DNA of 64,000 nt from JAGOPY01 sp964619555 (GTDB lineage Bacteria > Bacteroidota > Bacteroidia > Bacteroidales > JAGOPY01): assembly GCA_964619555.1 (NCBI GenBank), contig CAZUDV010000006.1, positions 62,001 through 126,000 of the forward strand. The letters are read 5' to 3'. The notes under the pieces were generated by a model. That model was not told where the DNA came from. It saw only the letters and a list, made by a program, of their open reading frames with translations, and made no database searches. Positions 9,017-17,382 of the stretch are shown piece by piece; positions within the stretch are counted from its first letter, which is position 1; every line of letters begins with the position of its first letter. The translations under genes and the position numbers were made by a program.

Positions 9017-10939
9017 ATGAAAAAAAATCAACCTATGCAGACCGGAAAAATAAATGTACAGACCGAAAACATCTTCCCTATCATTAAAAAATTCCTCTAT
9101 TCGGATCATGAAATTTTTCTACGGGAGTTGGTATCAAACGCAGTGGATGCGACTCAAAAACTCAAAACCCTCGCATCAGTAGGCACATATAAGGATGAAC
9201 TGGGGGACCTGACGATAAGGATCAAACTGGATAAGAAATCCGGAACCATCACTGTCAGTGACAGGGGCATTGGCATGACCGCTGAAGAAATAGACAAGTA
9301 CATCAACCAAATCGCATTTTCGAGCGCGGAAGAATTCGTCAAGAAATTTAAAACCAAGAGCGAAGCGGAGCGAAATGCCATCATCGGCCATTTCGGGCTG
9401 GGATTTTATTCGTCCTTTATGGTTTCAGATAAAGTAGAGATCTATACTAAAACCTATAAAAAAGGAGGAAGCACCCGGGCGGTCAGATGGGAATGTGACG
9501 GGAGCCCTGATTACACACTGGAAGAGATCGACCGGAAGGACAGGGGAACCGATGTAGTCGTCCATATCGATAAAGAAAACAAAGAATTCCTGGAAGAGGG
9601 CCGCATCCTGGAAATTCTCACCAAATATTCCAGGTTCCTGCCGGTTCCCATTGAATTCGGAACGGAGAAAAAATGGGAGAAGGTTGAAGGAGAAAAGGAT
9701 GAGCAGGGGAACGACAAGGAGACAATGGTAGAAAGGCCCCGGATCATCAACAACACTGACCCGCTCTGGAAAAAGAAACCTTCCGATTGCACTGATGAGG
9801 ATTACAAAAAATTTTACCGGGAACTTTATCCCATGACCTTTGAGGAACCTTTGTTCCACATCCATCTGAATGTCGACTACCCGTTCAATCTGACCGGTAT
9901 CCTTTACTTTCCTAAAGTCAAAAAGAATATTGAACTTCAAAAAGATAAGATCCAGTTATATTGCAACCAGGTATTTGTGACCGATTCAGTGGAGGGAATA
10001 GTACCCGATTTTCTGATGCTCCTTCACGGTGTGATCGATTCTCCTGATATCCCTCTTAATGTCTCCCGGTCATATCTGCAAAGCGATTCGAATGTAAAGA
10101 AGATCTCCGGCTATATTATGAAAAAGGTTTCTGAAAAACTGGAGGATATCTTTAAAAAAGACCGGACCGGTTTCGAATCCAGGTGGGATGACATCAAGGT
10201 TTTCATCGAATATGGGATGATATCGGAAGAAAAATTCTATGAAAAAGCTGAAAAATTTGCGCTGCTGAAGAATACCGAAGGCAAATATTTCACCCTGGAA
10301 GAATACCGGAAATCCGTCGAGATCACTCAAAAAGACAAGGATGATAATGTAATCTACCTGTACGCCTCCAGCCTGGAAGACCAGCATAGCTTTATTTCAG
10401 CAGCCAGGGAAAAGGGATACGATGTTTTACTGATGGATGGCATCCTGGACAACCATTTTGTCAATACCCTGGAACATAAATTTGAGAAAACCTTATTCAG
10501 AAGAGTGGATTCCGACACAGTGGATAAACTGATCCCCAAGGAAGAAAGCACTATTTCAAAATTGGATGAAACCCAGAAGGAGACTCTTAAACAACTGATA
10601 GAGAAAAACATAGAAAAAGAGAAATTCTCCGTGGTTTTTGAGAATCTGAGCGAAAGCGATGCCCCTTTGGTCGTCACCCAGCCTGAATTCATGCGCCGGA
10701 TGAAAGATATGTCAGCCCTTGGCGGAGGTCAGTTTGGTTTCGGGAACATGCCGGAATTCTATAATCTCGTGGTCAATTCCAATCATCCCCTGATGGGCGC
10801 CATACTGGAGAAAGCCCAGGACGAAGAAAAAGACCGGTTGGTCAGGCAACTCTATGACCTTGCGCTCATATCCCAGAATCTCCTGAAAGGGGAAAAGCTG
10901 ACAGCTTTTGTCAAACGGAGCGTCGATCTGATAAAATAA
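9017..10939 (+). CDS. htpG: Molecular chaperone HtpG (Hsp90 family)
   Basis: A 640-residue bacterial Hsp90. The N-terminal GHKL ATPase domain shows YSDHEIFLRELVSNAVDA, DRGIGM and a glycine-rich lid with IGHFGLGFYSSFMV; the middle domain has the LNVSRSYLQ catalytic loop; the C-terminal dimerisation domain lacks the MEEVD tail of cytosolic eukaryotic forms, as expected. ATG 9017 is used; an ATG at 9035 (residue 7) would also work. The 170-base gap before it also holds the ilvE upstream region. I see no CIRCE element. A perfect 24-bp palindrome follows the stop codon. Confidence 0.96.
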   Translation: MKKNQPMQTGKINVQTENIFPIIKKFLYSDHEIFLRELVSNAVDATQKLKTLASVGTYKDELGDLTIRIKLDKKSGTITVSDRGIGMTAEEIDKYINQIAFSSAEEFVKKFKTKSEAERNAIIGHFGLGFYSSFMVSDKVEIYTKTYKKGGSTRAVRWECDGSPDYTLEEIDRKDRGTDVVVHIDKENKEFLEEGRILEILTKYSRFLPVPIEFGTEKKWEKVEGEKDEQGNDKETMVERPRIINNTDPLWKKKPSDCTDEDYKKFYRELYPMTFEEPLFHIHLNVDYPFNLTGILYFPKVKKNIELQKDKIQLYCNQVFVTDSVEGIVPDFLMLLHGVIDSPDIPLNVSRSYLQSDSNVKKISGYIMKKVSEKLEDIFKKDRTGFESRWDDIKVFIEYGMISEEKFYEKAEKFALLKNTEGKYFTLEEYRKSVEITQKDKDDNVIYLYASSLEDQHSFISAAREKGYDVLLMDGILDNHFVNTLEHKFEKTLFRRVDSDTVDKLIPKEESTISKLDETQKETLKQLIEKNIEKEKFSVVFENLSESDAPLVVTQPEFMRRMKDMSALGGGQFGFGNMPEFYNLVVNSNHPLMGAILEKAQDEEKDRLVRQLYDLALISQNLLKGEKLTAFVKRSVDLIK

Positions 10940-10945
10940 CCGGGC

Positions 10946-10969
10946 TTAAATATTACCCGTAATATTTAA
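10946..10969. promoter_or_regulatory. 24-bp A+T-rich palindrome between htpG and lemA
   Basis: TTAAATATTAC (10946-10956) and GTAATATTTAA (10959-10969) are perfect reverse complements around CC. It begins seven bases after the htpG stop. No T-run follows, so it is not a standard terminator. A -7-like TAACTTCG (one mismatch to TAnnTTTG) at 10977-10984 precedes lemA, which would put the palindrome near the -33 region. An operator or an mRNA 3'-end stem are the two readings. Confidence 0.5.
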
Positions 10970-11008
10970 AATCCATTAACTTCGCATGACCATTAAATAA
11001 TCAAAATC

Positions 11009-11611
11009 ATGAAAAAATCCTTTTTAGCCATCATCGCCGTTTTTCTGGTCATCGGACTGATCGTACTGATCGCTTTTCTTTCTTCGATCTCCATTTACAA
11101 TAAAATGGTGAAATACGAAGAGGGGGTCAATGAATCCTGGTCGCAGGTTGAAAATGTCTATCAGCGAAGGGCCGACCTCATCCCGAACCTTGTCAATACC
11201 GTGAAGGGATATGCTGAATTCGAACAGGAAACTCTCACCCGGGTCATTGAAGCCAGGGCAAAGGCCACTTCGGTCAACATTACGGCTGAAAATCTGAACG
11301 ATCAGACCCTCGCTCAGTTCCAGCAAGCCCAGGACGGACTGAGTTCCGCCCTGTCAAGGTTAATGGTCGTTGTGGAAAAATATCCGGACCTGAAAGCTAA
11401 CCAGAATTTCCTTGAACTACAAGCCCAGCTGGAAGGGACGGAAAACAGGATAGCCAACGAACGCAGGAGGTTTAACGAAGAAACCCGCACTTACAATACA
11501 TACATCAGGGGATTTTGGGCGAGGATTTTTGCCGGTTTTTACGGATTTGAAGAAAAGCCATATTTCAAAGCTTCAGAAGGAGCGGAAAAAGCTCCTGAAG
11601 TGAAGTTCTGA
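11009..11611 (+). CDS. lemA: LemA family membrane protein
   Basis: A 200-residue protein with one N-terminal membrane helix (about residues 5-28) then a helical domain with YNKMVKYEEGVNESWSQVENVYQRRADLIPNLVNTVKGYA, the LemA signature split across the segment 30-70. LemA proteins have an outward helical bundle of unclear function. In many bacteria lemA is linked to TPM-domain genes, as here, where two follow in the same direction (29 bases to the first). Co-transcription of the three genes is likely because the next intrinsic terminator is at 12961. Confidence 0.92.
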   Translation: MKKSFLAIIAVFLVIGLIVLIAFLSSISIYNKMVKYEEGVNESWSQVENVYQRRADLIPNLVNTVKGYAEFEQETLTRVIEARAKATSVNITAENLNDQTLAQFQQAQDGLSSALSRLMVVVEKYPDLKANQNFLELQAQLEGTENRIANERRRFNEETRTYNTYIRGFWARIFAGFYGFEEKPYFKASEGAEKAPEVKF

Positions 11612-11640
11612 TCATATCACCTTTTCTTAAAATCCAAGCC

Positions 11641-12084
11641 ATGATCAAATCAGCCAAAGAATTCTTTACCAGAGAACAAAAAGAAGACATCCGGCAGGCC
11701 ATCCTGAATGCTGAGCTGGACACATCCGGTGAGATCCGGGTTCATATCGAAACCCGCTGCAGCGGCGATGTGATGGACCGGGCGGCGTATATATTTGAAA
11801 AGATGGGGATGCAAAAAACCGATCGGCGGAATGGCGTACTTTTTTACCTTGCTGTGAAAAACCGCCGCTTTGCTGTCATTGGTGATAAAGGCATTAATGC
11901 CTCAGTGCCAGAAGATTTCTGGGATGAGATCACCCATATGCTGCTCAATCATTTTCGAGAAGGGCATTTCACGGAAGGATTGATAGAAGGGATTACAAAA
12001 GTCGGAATTAAACTTAAGAAACACTTTCCCCATCAGACAGGGGACGTTAACGAGCTTCCAGATGAGGTCAGTTTTGGGGATTAA
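11641..12084 (+). CDS. TPM domain protein, soluble form
   Basis: A 147-residue TPM-domain protein without a signal peptide or membrane helix. Family features are SGEIRVHIETRC near residues 30-41, a NGVLFYLAVKNRRFAVIGDKGI core, and a C-terminal GHFTEGLIEGITKVG segment. TPM domains occur in thylakoid PSII repair protein TLP18.3 and in bacterial proteins next to LemA; the biochemical role is not firmly known. The 3' end overlaps the start of the next gene by 23 bases, which suggests coupled translation. Confidence 0.85.
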   Translation: MIKSAKEFFTREQKEDIRQAILNAELDTSGEIRVHIETRCSGDVMDRAAYIFEKMGMQKTDRRNGVLFYLAVKNRRFAVIGDKGINASVPEDFWDEITHMLLNHFREGHFTEGLIEGITKVGIKLKKHFPHQTGDVNELPDEVSFGD

Positions 12085-12916
12085 ATTAAAAATCAGAATA
12101 GAATCCGTCCTTTACGGGCTGTTGATTACGGGATTTCTTTCCGCTTTAAACGTGACCGGACAAAAGATTCCCGATCCTATGTATCCGCCACGGCTGGTCA
12201 ATGATTATGCGGGAATCCTGAACAGGGGACAGTATGAACATCTGGAAAGAAAACTAAGGGCGTTTAACGATTCGACATCCAACCAGATCGTGATCATTAT
12301 CATAAAATCCCTTGACGGTTATACGAAAGAGGAATTTGCCGACAGGCTGGCCGAGCAATGGGGTGTAGGTCAAAAAGAAAAGGACAATGGTATCGTGGTA
12401 CTGGTCAAGCCCAAATTTGCGAACGAAAACGGAGAAGCAAGAATATCAGTTGGTTATGGTTTGGAAGGTGCTATTCCGGACGCCCTGGCAAAAAGAATAG
12501 TCAATATCGATATGATACCGTCTTTTAAGGCAGGGGATTATTTCACCGGGCTGGACAAAGCCACGAATACCCTGATTTCGCTTGCAAAAGGTGAATTTAC
12601 GGCCGACCAGTACATTGCGGCCAATAAAGGAACCCCGCTGGGAATCATTCTACCCATCATCATCATTATCATCATTTTTATATTCATGAGCAAAAACTCA
12701 GAGAATCATTATAATACAGGAAGTAAGACCACTTCTTTGTGGACGGCATTATGGATGGCTTCGATGTTGGGCAACCGTGGAGGAAAGGGTTCCTGGGGAG
12801 ACTTCAGATCGGGCGGAGGCAACTTCGGCGGTGGATTTGGAGGCGGAGGAGGCGGAGGATTTGGCGGCTTCGGAGGAGGGTCTTTTGGAGGAGGTGGAGC
12901 CGGGGGCAGCTGGTAA
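12062..12916 (+). CDS. TPM domain membrane protein with glycine-rich tail
   Basis: A 284-residue protein: signal sequence or anchor (about 13-32), a TPM domain (about 37-180, with VNDYAGILNRGQYEHLERKL and NGIVVLVKP), one membrane helix rich in isoleucine (about 196-211), and a C-terminal tail of about 50 residues dominated by Gly and Phe ending GGSW. This is the YgcG-like architecture. The start at 12062 lies inside the previous gene; it is the one that leaves an N-terminal signal. The same operon as lemA is inferred. It ends before an intrinsic terminator. Confidence 0.85.
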   Translation: MRSVLGIKLKIRIESVLYGLLITGFLSALNVTGQKIPDPMYPPRLVNDYAGILNRGQYEHLERKLRAFNDSTSNQIVIIIIKSLDGYTKEEFADRLAEQWGVGQKEKDNGIVVLVKPKFANENGEARISVGYGLEGAIPDALAKRIVNIDMIPSFKAGDYFTGLDKATNTLISLAKGEFTADQYIAANKGTPLGIILPIIIIIIIFIFMSKNSENHYNTGSKTTSLWTALWMASMLGNRGGKGSWGDFRSGGGNFGGGFGGGGGGGFGGFGGGSFGGGGAGGSW

Positions 12917-12960
12917 ACAATGTGACCTCCGACCGGGGGGCAAGGAATGATAAAAAATTA

Positions 12961-12990
12961 ATGGTTGTTGGTTTACAACCATTTTTTTTT
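12961..12990 (+). terminator. Intrinsic terminator after the lemA-TPM operon
   Basis: ATGGTTGT (12961-12968) pairs with ACAACCAT (12975-12982) over a six-base loop, followed by an unbroken run of nine T. An open frame that starts at 12965 begins inside this terminator, which argues against using that start for actA. Confidence 0.85.
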
Positions 12991-13066
12991 ATTTTTATCC
13001 AACGATTTAGCCAGAGCAAGTTTAGGGTTTTCTACTCAACAAGTTATTGAAAATCAGCTTGCTGTT

Positions 13067-13080
13067 GTTAAGTACTTAAC
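13067..13080. promoter_or_regulatory. 14-bp palindrome upstream of the ACIII operon
   Basis: GTTAAGTACTTAAC is a perfect palindrome 25 bases before the actA start, in the only gap available for the operon's promoter. It is a candidate operator. I could not find a matching TAnnTTTG box around it, so its exact relation to the promoter is unclear. Confidence 0.4.
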
Positions 13081-13105
13081 TCAGAAATCTTCTAAAAGTA
13101 TTTAT

Positions 13106-14287
13106 ATGCATCGATATTTACGCCGGGCAATGCACAAAATTTTATCGGTTGTCATGCTCACCGCCCTGCTTTTCAGTGCCCCTGTCTTTTGCACAGAATC
13201 CTTTGCACAGGCGCCGGATGGGGCGAAATTATACCAGGTCTGCTCCGCCTGTCACCAGATAGGTAAAGGAAGGCTGATAGGGCCCGATCTGAAAGGGGTG
13301 ACCGAGAGAAAGGACCGGGAATGGCTGATTAAATTCATCCGCAATTCACAGGAAGTTATCCAATCAGGTGATGCTTATGCCGTAAAGCTTTTTGAGGATT
13401 ACAACAAAATACCCATGCCTCCCAACAATCTTACGGATGAGGAGATCAATACCCTGCTGGATTATATTGAGAACTACGATCCCAACCAAGTTGCCGCAAC
13501 AGTGGCGGCAGGGTCTTCTGAACCCCAGACTGTCGACGGAAAACCCTACGTTTTCATGGAAGAGACCAAACATCCCTGGCAGAATTTCAGGCTGACTTTC
13601 TGGGTCAGCGTACTGCTGATAGCGATCTCGGTATTTGACTTAATCATTACCCGCGCCGTCAAGGCGAAATTCATACACCTGATCGTAATTTTAATCTCGG
13701 TTGCTGTTATAGCCGAAGTAACCGTTCTCGAATCCATGGCTTTAGGCCGCCAGCAATATTACGAACCGGACCAGCCCATCGCTTTTTCACATTATATCCA
13801 TGCCGGTCAGAATAAAATCGACTGCCAATATTGCCATACCAGTGTGACTACCAGCAAACATGCGGGAATTCCTTCACCCCAGCTTTGCATGAATTGCCAT
13901 AACGTGGTCAGGAAGGGTACCCATAGCGGGACCGCGGAAATTGAAAAGATTTATAAGGCGCTGGAAACAGGGAAAAGCATCGAGTGGGTCCGGGTGCATA
14001 ACCTGCCGGACCATGCCTATTTCAATCATGCCCAGCATGTTACCGTCGGAAAACTGGACTGCGCCGAATGTCATGGCGATGTTGCGGGCATGGACCGGAT
14101 CCGCCAGGTCAATGACCTGGGGATGGGCTGGTGCATCGAATGTCACCGTACCCGGGAAGTTCAATTCAAAGACAATGGTTTTTACGCCCATTATCCGGAG
14201 TACCGGAAAGCCCTCCAGGAAGGAAGCAAAACATTCATCAGCGTAGATGACATCGGGGGCACTAATTGTGCGAAGTGCCACTATTAA
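13106..14287 (+). CDS. actA: Alternative complex III subunit ActA, six-heme form
   Basis: A 393-residue c-type cytochrome from ATG 13106 (ATG 13130 is also possible). After a signal peptide ending near SFAQA comes a class I cytochrome c domain (CSACH at 46-50, likely Met ligand in KIPMPPNN), then a linker, two membrane helices (about 162-210), then a domain with five CxxCH motifs (about 240, 261, 319, 343, 388), the last at the very C-terminus. The five-heme part is the usual ActA that receives electrons from the ActB iron-sulfur clusters. The N-terminal monoheme domain is an addition to the Rhodothermus-type pattern, where a monoheme cytochrome is the separate subunit ActE. First gene of a tight operon of six. 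Confidence 0.9.
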   Translation: MHRYLRRAMHKILSVVMLTALLFSAPVFCTESFAQAPDGAKLYQVCSACHQIGKGRLIGPDLKGVTERKDREWLIKFIRNSQEVIQSGDAYAVKLFEDYNKIPMPPNNLTDEEINTLLDYIENYDPNQVAATVAAGSSEPQTVDGKPYVFMEETKHPWQNFRLTFWVSVLLIAISVFDLIITRAVKAKFIHLIVILISVAVIAEVTVLESMALGRQQYYEPDQPIAFSHYIHAGQNKIDCQYCHTSVTTSKHAGIPSPQLCMNCHNVVRKGTHSGTAEIEKIYKALETGKSIEWVRVHNLPDHAYFNHAQHVTVGKLDCAECHGDVAGMDRIRQVNDLGMGWCIECHRTREVQFKDNGFYAHYPEYRKALQEGSKTFISVDDIGGTNCAKCHY

Positions 14288-14320
14288 TCAGTTACAATCT
14301 TACATTCAACATATCTCTGT

Positions 14321-17300
14321 ATGAAAGAATATTGGAGAAGTTTAGAAGAACAGAAAAACCTTACAGAACCAGGGATTCAGAAGCCCGAGCCGATGCCTGA
14401 ATTCTCAATCGAGGGAATGAATGAAGAGGAAAAGACCGGTAGCCATTCCCGCCGGGATTTTCTGAAGCTGCTCGGTTTCTCGGTCAGCTATGCCGCACTC
14501 GCCAACAGTTGCGAGATGCCTGTCAGGAAAGCCATCCCTTATCTGAATAAACCTGAGGAAATTGTTCCCGGGATTGCCAACTATTACGCCTCCACCTATT
14601 TCGACGGGCATGAATTCTGCAGCATCCTGGTCAAATCGAGAGAAGGCAGGCCGATAAAGATCGAAGGCAACGAATTGTCAGCTCTTACCATGGGCGGGAC
14701 CACCGCCAGGGTGCAGGCATCGGTGCTCAGCCTTTATGACCTTGCAAGGCTCAAAGGGCCGGTGAAAGACAAAGTCCAGACTTCGTGGGACACGATAGAC
14801 CGGGAGATCCCGGCAAAGCTGAAGGAAATCAGCAACAGCGGCGGTAAAATCGTCTTGCTCAGTCCGACAATTATCAGTCCTTCCACCAAAAAAATCATAG
14901 AAGAATTCAAGACTACCTATCCCACAACCGAGTGGGTCATTTACGATGTCGCTTCTGCATCGGGCATGCTGGATGCGAACGAAGCCAATTTCGGGATACG
15001 GGCAATCCCCTCGTATCATTTCGATCAGGCATCGCTGATCGTGGGTTTCAATGCTGACTTCCTGGGAAACTGGCTGTTGCCGGTTAAATTTGCCAGGGAT
15101 TATGCCAAAGGGCGAAAGCTGGTGAATTCAGATACGATGTCGCGCCATATCCATTTCGAAGCAGCACTTTCCCTGACCGGTTCCAATGCCGACACCAGGA
15201 TCCCGATGAAACCATCAGAAGAAATGGTGGTTTTGCAGAATATCCTGAACGAATTAACGGTTCGGACGGGAGGTTCATCCTTTAACCCTCCCCCATCGCC
15301 GGTTGACATTACCAAAACCGTCGACGAACTTCTCGAAAACAAGGGAAAATCGATCGTGGTTTCAGGAACCAATTATTTCTATATCCAGACAGCGGTCAAT
15401 GCCATCAACCAACTCCTTGGAAACTACGGTCGTACGATTGACCTGACCAATCCTTTGATGCTGAAGCAGGGGAAGGACAGCCAGATGTCCCGGCTGGTGG
15501 AAGATATGAACAGCGGTAATGTCAAAGCCTTGCTGTTATATAATGTGAATCCTGTCTACGATTACCCGGAAGCCGAAAAGTTCTTCGGTGGCATGAAACA
15601 GGTCGATATGGCCGTATCATTCGGCAGCTTCCACGATGAATCTGCCAAAATGTGCCAGTACGTCTGTCCTGACAGCCACTATCTTGAATCCTGGAACGAT
15701 GCGGAGCCGGTCAAAGGGCAATTCTACCTGGCCCAGCCCGTGATCAATACCATATTTGACACGAGGCAGGTGCAGGAAAGCCTTCTCAGGTGGTCCGGCA
15801 ACAGTTCCGGGATACATGAATATATCCAGGAATACTGGGAATCAGAATTGTTTCCAAAACAATCCCAGCACCTGTCTTTCACTGCTTTCTGGAACCAGAG
15901 CCTGCATGACGGATTATTCGGGATGACGGCATCCGAAACCACACAACCGGTCTTTACTGCAGCTGACAGGGGCCCTATGGAAAAACCTCAGGCAGGGAAA
16001 CAGGAACTGGTACTTTATGAGAAAATCGGTATCGGCACCGGTTCGCAGGCAAACAACCCCTGGTTGCAGGAACTCCCTGACCCGATCACCAAAGCAGTGT
16101 GGGACAACTACGTGTGTGTTTCCCCCAGCTATGCGGAAGAGCATGGACTTCAAAAGGAGGATGTGGTGAAGGTCAATGACCTGTTTGAATTGCCGGTCAT
16201 TGTCCAGCCGGGGCAGCACAAAGAAACGGTCAGCATTGCGATCGGATATGGCAGAACGAGCGCGGGCAGAGTAGCGGATGGCATCGGCCAGAACGCATAT
16301 CCCCTGATGAATATGCGACATGGATACAGACAGATGGCCGGCAACTTTATCACCATCGAAAAAGTTGAAGGTAGAACCTACCCGCTTGCCACGACACAGA
16401 CCCATCACACGATGGAAGGCCGCGCTATTGTAAGGGAAACCACCCTGAAACAATGGCAGGAGAATCCAAAGGCAGGCAATGAGATGCATGATGATATTGC
16501 CAAACAAAACCTGACATTATACAATTTACCGGAGTTCAAGGGTTTACACTGGAGTATGGCCATTAATCTGAATGCCTGCATAGGCTGCGGAAACTGTGCC
16601 ATCGCCTGCCAGGCTGAAAACAACGTAGCAGTCATCGGTAAAGAAGAGGTCAGGAACAGGAGGATCATGCACTGGATCAGGATCGACCGCTACTATTCCC
16701 AGGAAGTGGACAACCCTGAAGTGACGCATATGCCGGTCATGTGCCAGCACTGCGACAATGCCCCCTGCGAAAATGTATGCCCGGTGGCCGCGACGCCACA
16801 CAGCGATGAAGGGCTCAACCAGATGACCTATAACCGTTGCATCGGGACCCGGTACTGCATGAATAACTGCCCCTACAGGGTCAGGCGCTTTAACTGGTTT
16901 GAATACAGCAACAAGGAAAAATTTGACTACAATCTCGGCAATGACCAGGAAAAGCTCGTGCTCAACCCGGATGTCACCGTGAGGTCAAGGGGGGTCGTGG
17001 AGAAATGCTCCATGTGTGTCCAGCGGTTGCAGGAAGGTAAGCTGAAAGCCAAGCTGGAGGACAGGACCATCCGCGACGGAGAGATTAAAACAGCCTGCCA
17101 GCAATCGTGTCCGGGTGATGCAATTGTATTCGGCGACCTGAACGATCAGAACAGCGAGATTTTCAAAATCACGCAGAATCCCAGGACTTACCAGTTGCTG
17201 GAACAGCTGCACACCCTGCCGTCGGTCAGCTATGTGACGAAGGTCAGGAATATGGACCCTTCAGACAAGTACCAGAATTATTCGAGTTATTACCCGCTCT

Positions 17301-17347
17301 ATGATTCGGATAAAGGGACACCGGAAGTGGAACACGAACATGAATGA
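14321..17347 (+). CDS. actB: Alternative complex III subunit ActB (molybdopterin-like/ferredoxin fusion)
   Basis: A 1008-residue periplasmic subunit. The N-terminus has a Tat motif SRRDFLKLLGFSV at about 44-56. The first ~700 residues resemble the catalytic domain of molybdopterin oxidoreductases; in ACIII this part is known to lack the cofactor. The C-terminal ~260 residues are ferredoxin-like with four cysteine clusters: CIGCGNCAIACQ (753-764), CQHCDNAPCENVCP, CIGTRYCMNNCPY, and CSMC with a distal CQQSCP. The family holds three 4Fe-4S and one 3Fe-4S centre that carry electrons from quinol to the hemes of ActA. It lies 33 bases after actA. Confidence 0.95.
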   Translation: MKEYWRSLEEQKNLTEPGIQKPEPMPEFSIEGMNEEEKTGSHSRRDFLKLLGFSVSYAALANSCEMPVRKAIPYLNKPEEIVPGIANYYASTYFDGHEFCSILVKSREGRPIKIEGNELSALTMGGTTARVQASVLSLYDLARLKGPVKDKVQTSWDTIDREIPAKLKEISNSGGKIVLLSPTIISPSTKKIIEEFKTTYPTTEWVIYDVASASGMLDANEANFGIRAIPSYHFDQASLIVGFNADFLGNWLLPVKFARDYAKGRKLVNSDTMSRHIHFEAALSLTGSNADTRIPMKPSEEMVVLQNILNELTVRTGGSSFNPPPSPVDITKTVDELLENKGKSIVVSGTNYFYIQTAVNAINQLLGNYGRTIDLTNPLMLKQGKDSQMSRLVEDMNSGNVKALLLYNVNPVYDYPEAEKFFGGMKQVDMAVSFGSFHDESAKMCQYVCPDSHYLESWNDAEPVKGQFYLAQPVINTIFDTRQVQESLLRWSGNSSGIHEYIQEYWESELFPKQSQHLSFTAFWNQSLHDGLFGMTASETTQPVFTAADRGPMEKPQAGKQELVLYEKIGIGTGSQANNPWLQELPDPITKAVWDNYVCVSPSYAEEHGLQKEDVVKVNDLFELPVIVQPGQHKETVSIAIGYGRTSAGRVADGIGQNAYPLMNMRHGYRQMAGNFITIEKVEGRTYPLATTQTHHTMEGRAIVRETTLKQWQENPKAGNEMHDDIAKQNLTLYNLPEFKGLHWSMAINLNACIGCGNCAIACQAENNVAVIGKEEVRNRRIMHWIRIDRYYSQEVDNPEVTHMPVMCQHCDNAPCENVCPVAATPHSDEGLNQMTYNRCIGTRYCMNNCPYRVRRFNWFEYSNKEKFDYNLGNDQEKLVLNPDVTVRSRGVVEKCSMCVQRLQEGKLKAKLEDRTIRDGEIKTACQQSCPGDAIVFGDLNDQNSEIFKITQNPRTYQLLEQLHTLPSVSYVTKVRNMDPSDKYQNYSSYYPLYDSDKGTPEVEHEHE

Positions 17348-17382
17348 AATAACAAACAGGATTGATTTCAAAATAACGAGCT

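Noticed and set aside
12739..13050. 103-codon frame rich in Arg and Trp over the TPM glycine-rich tail
   Set aside because: It is the +1 frame of GGN codons from the glycine-rich tail and crosses the terminator.
12965..13105. Longer N-terminus of actA from 12965
   Set aside because: The codons fall in an intrinsic terminator and the resulting N-terminus precedes a complete signal peptide.
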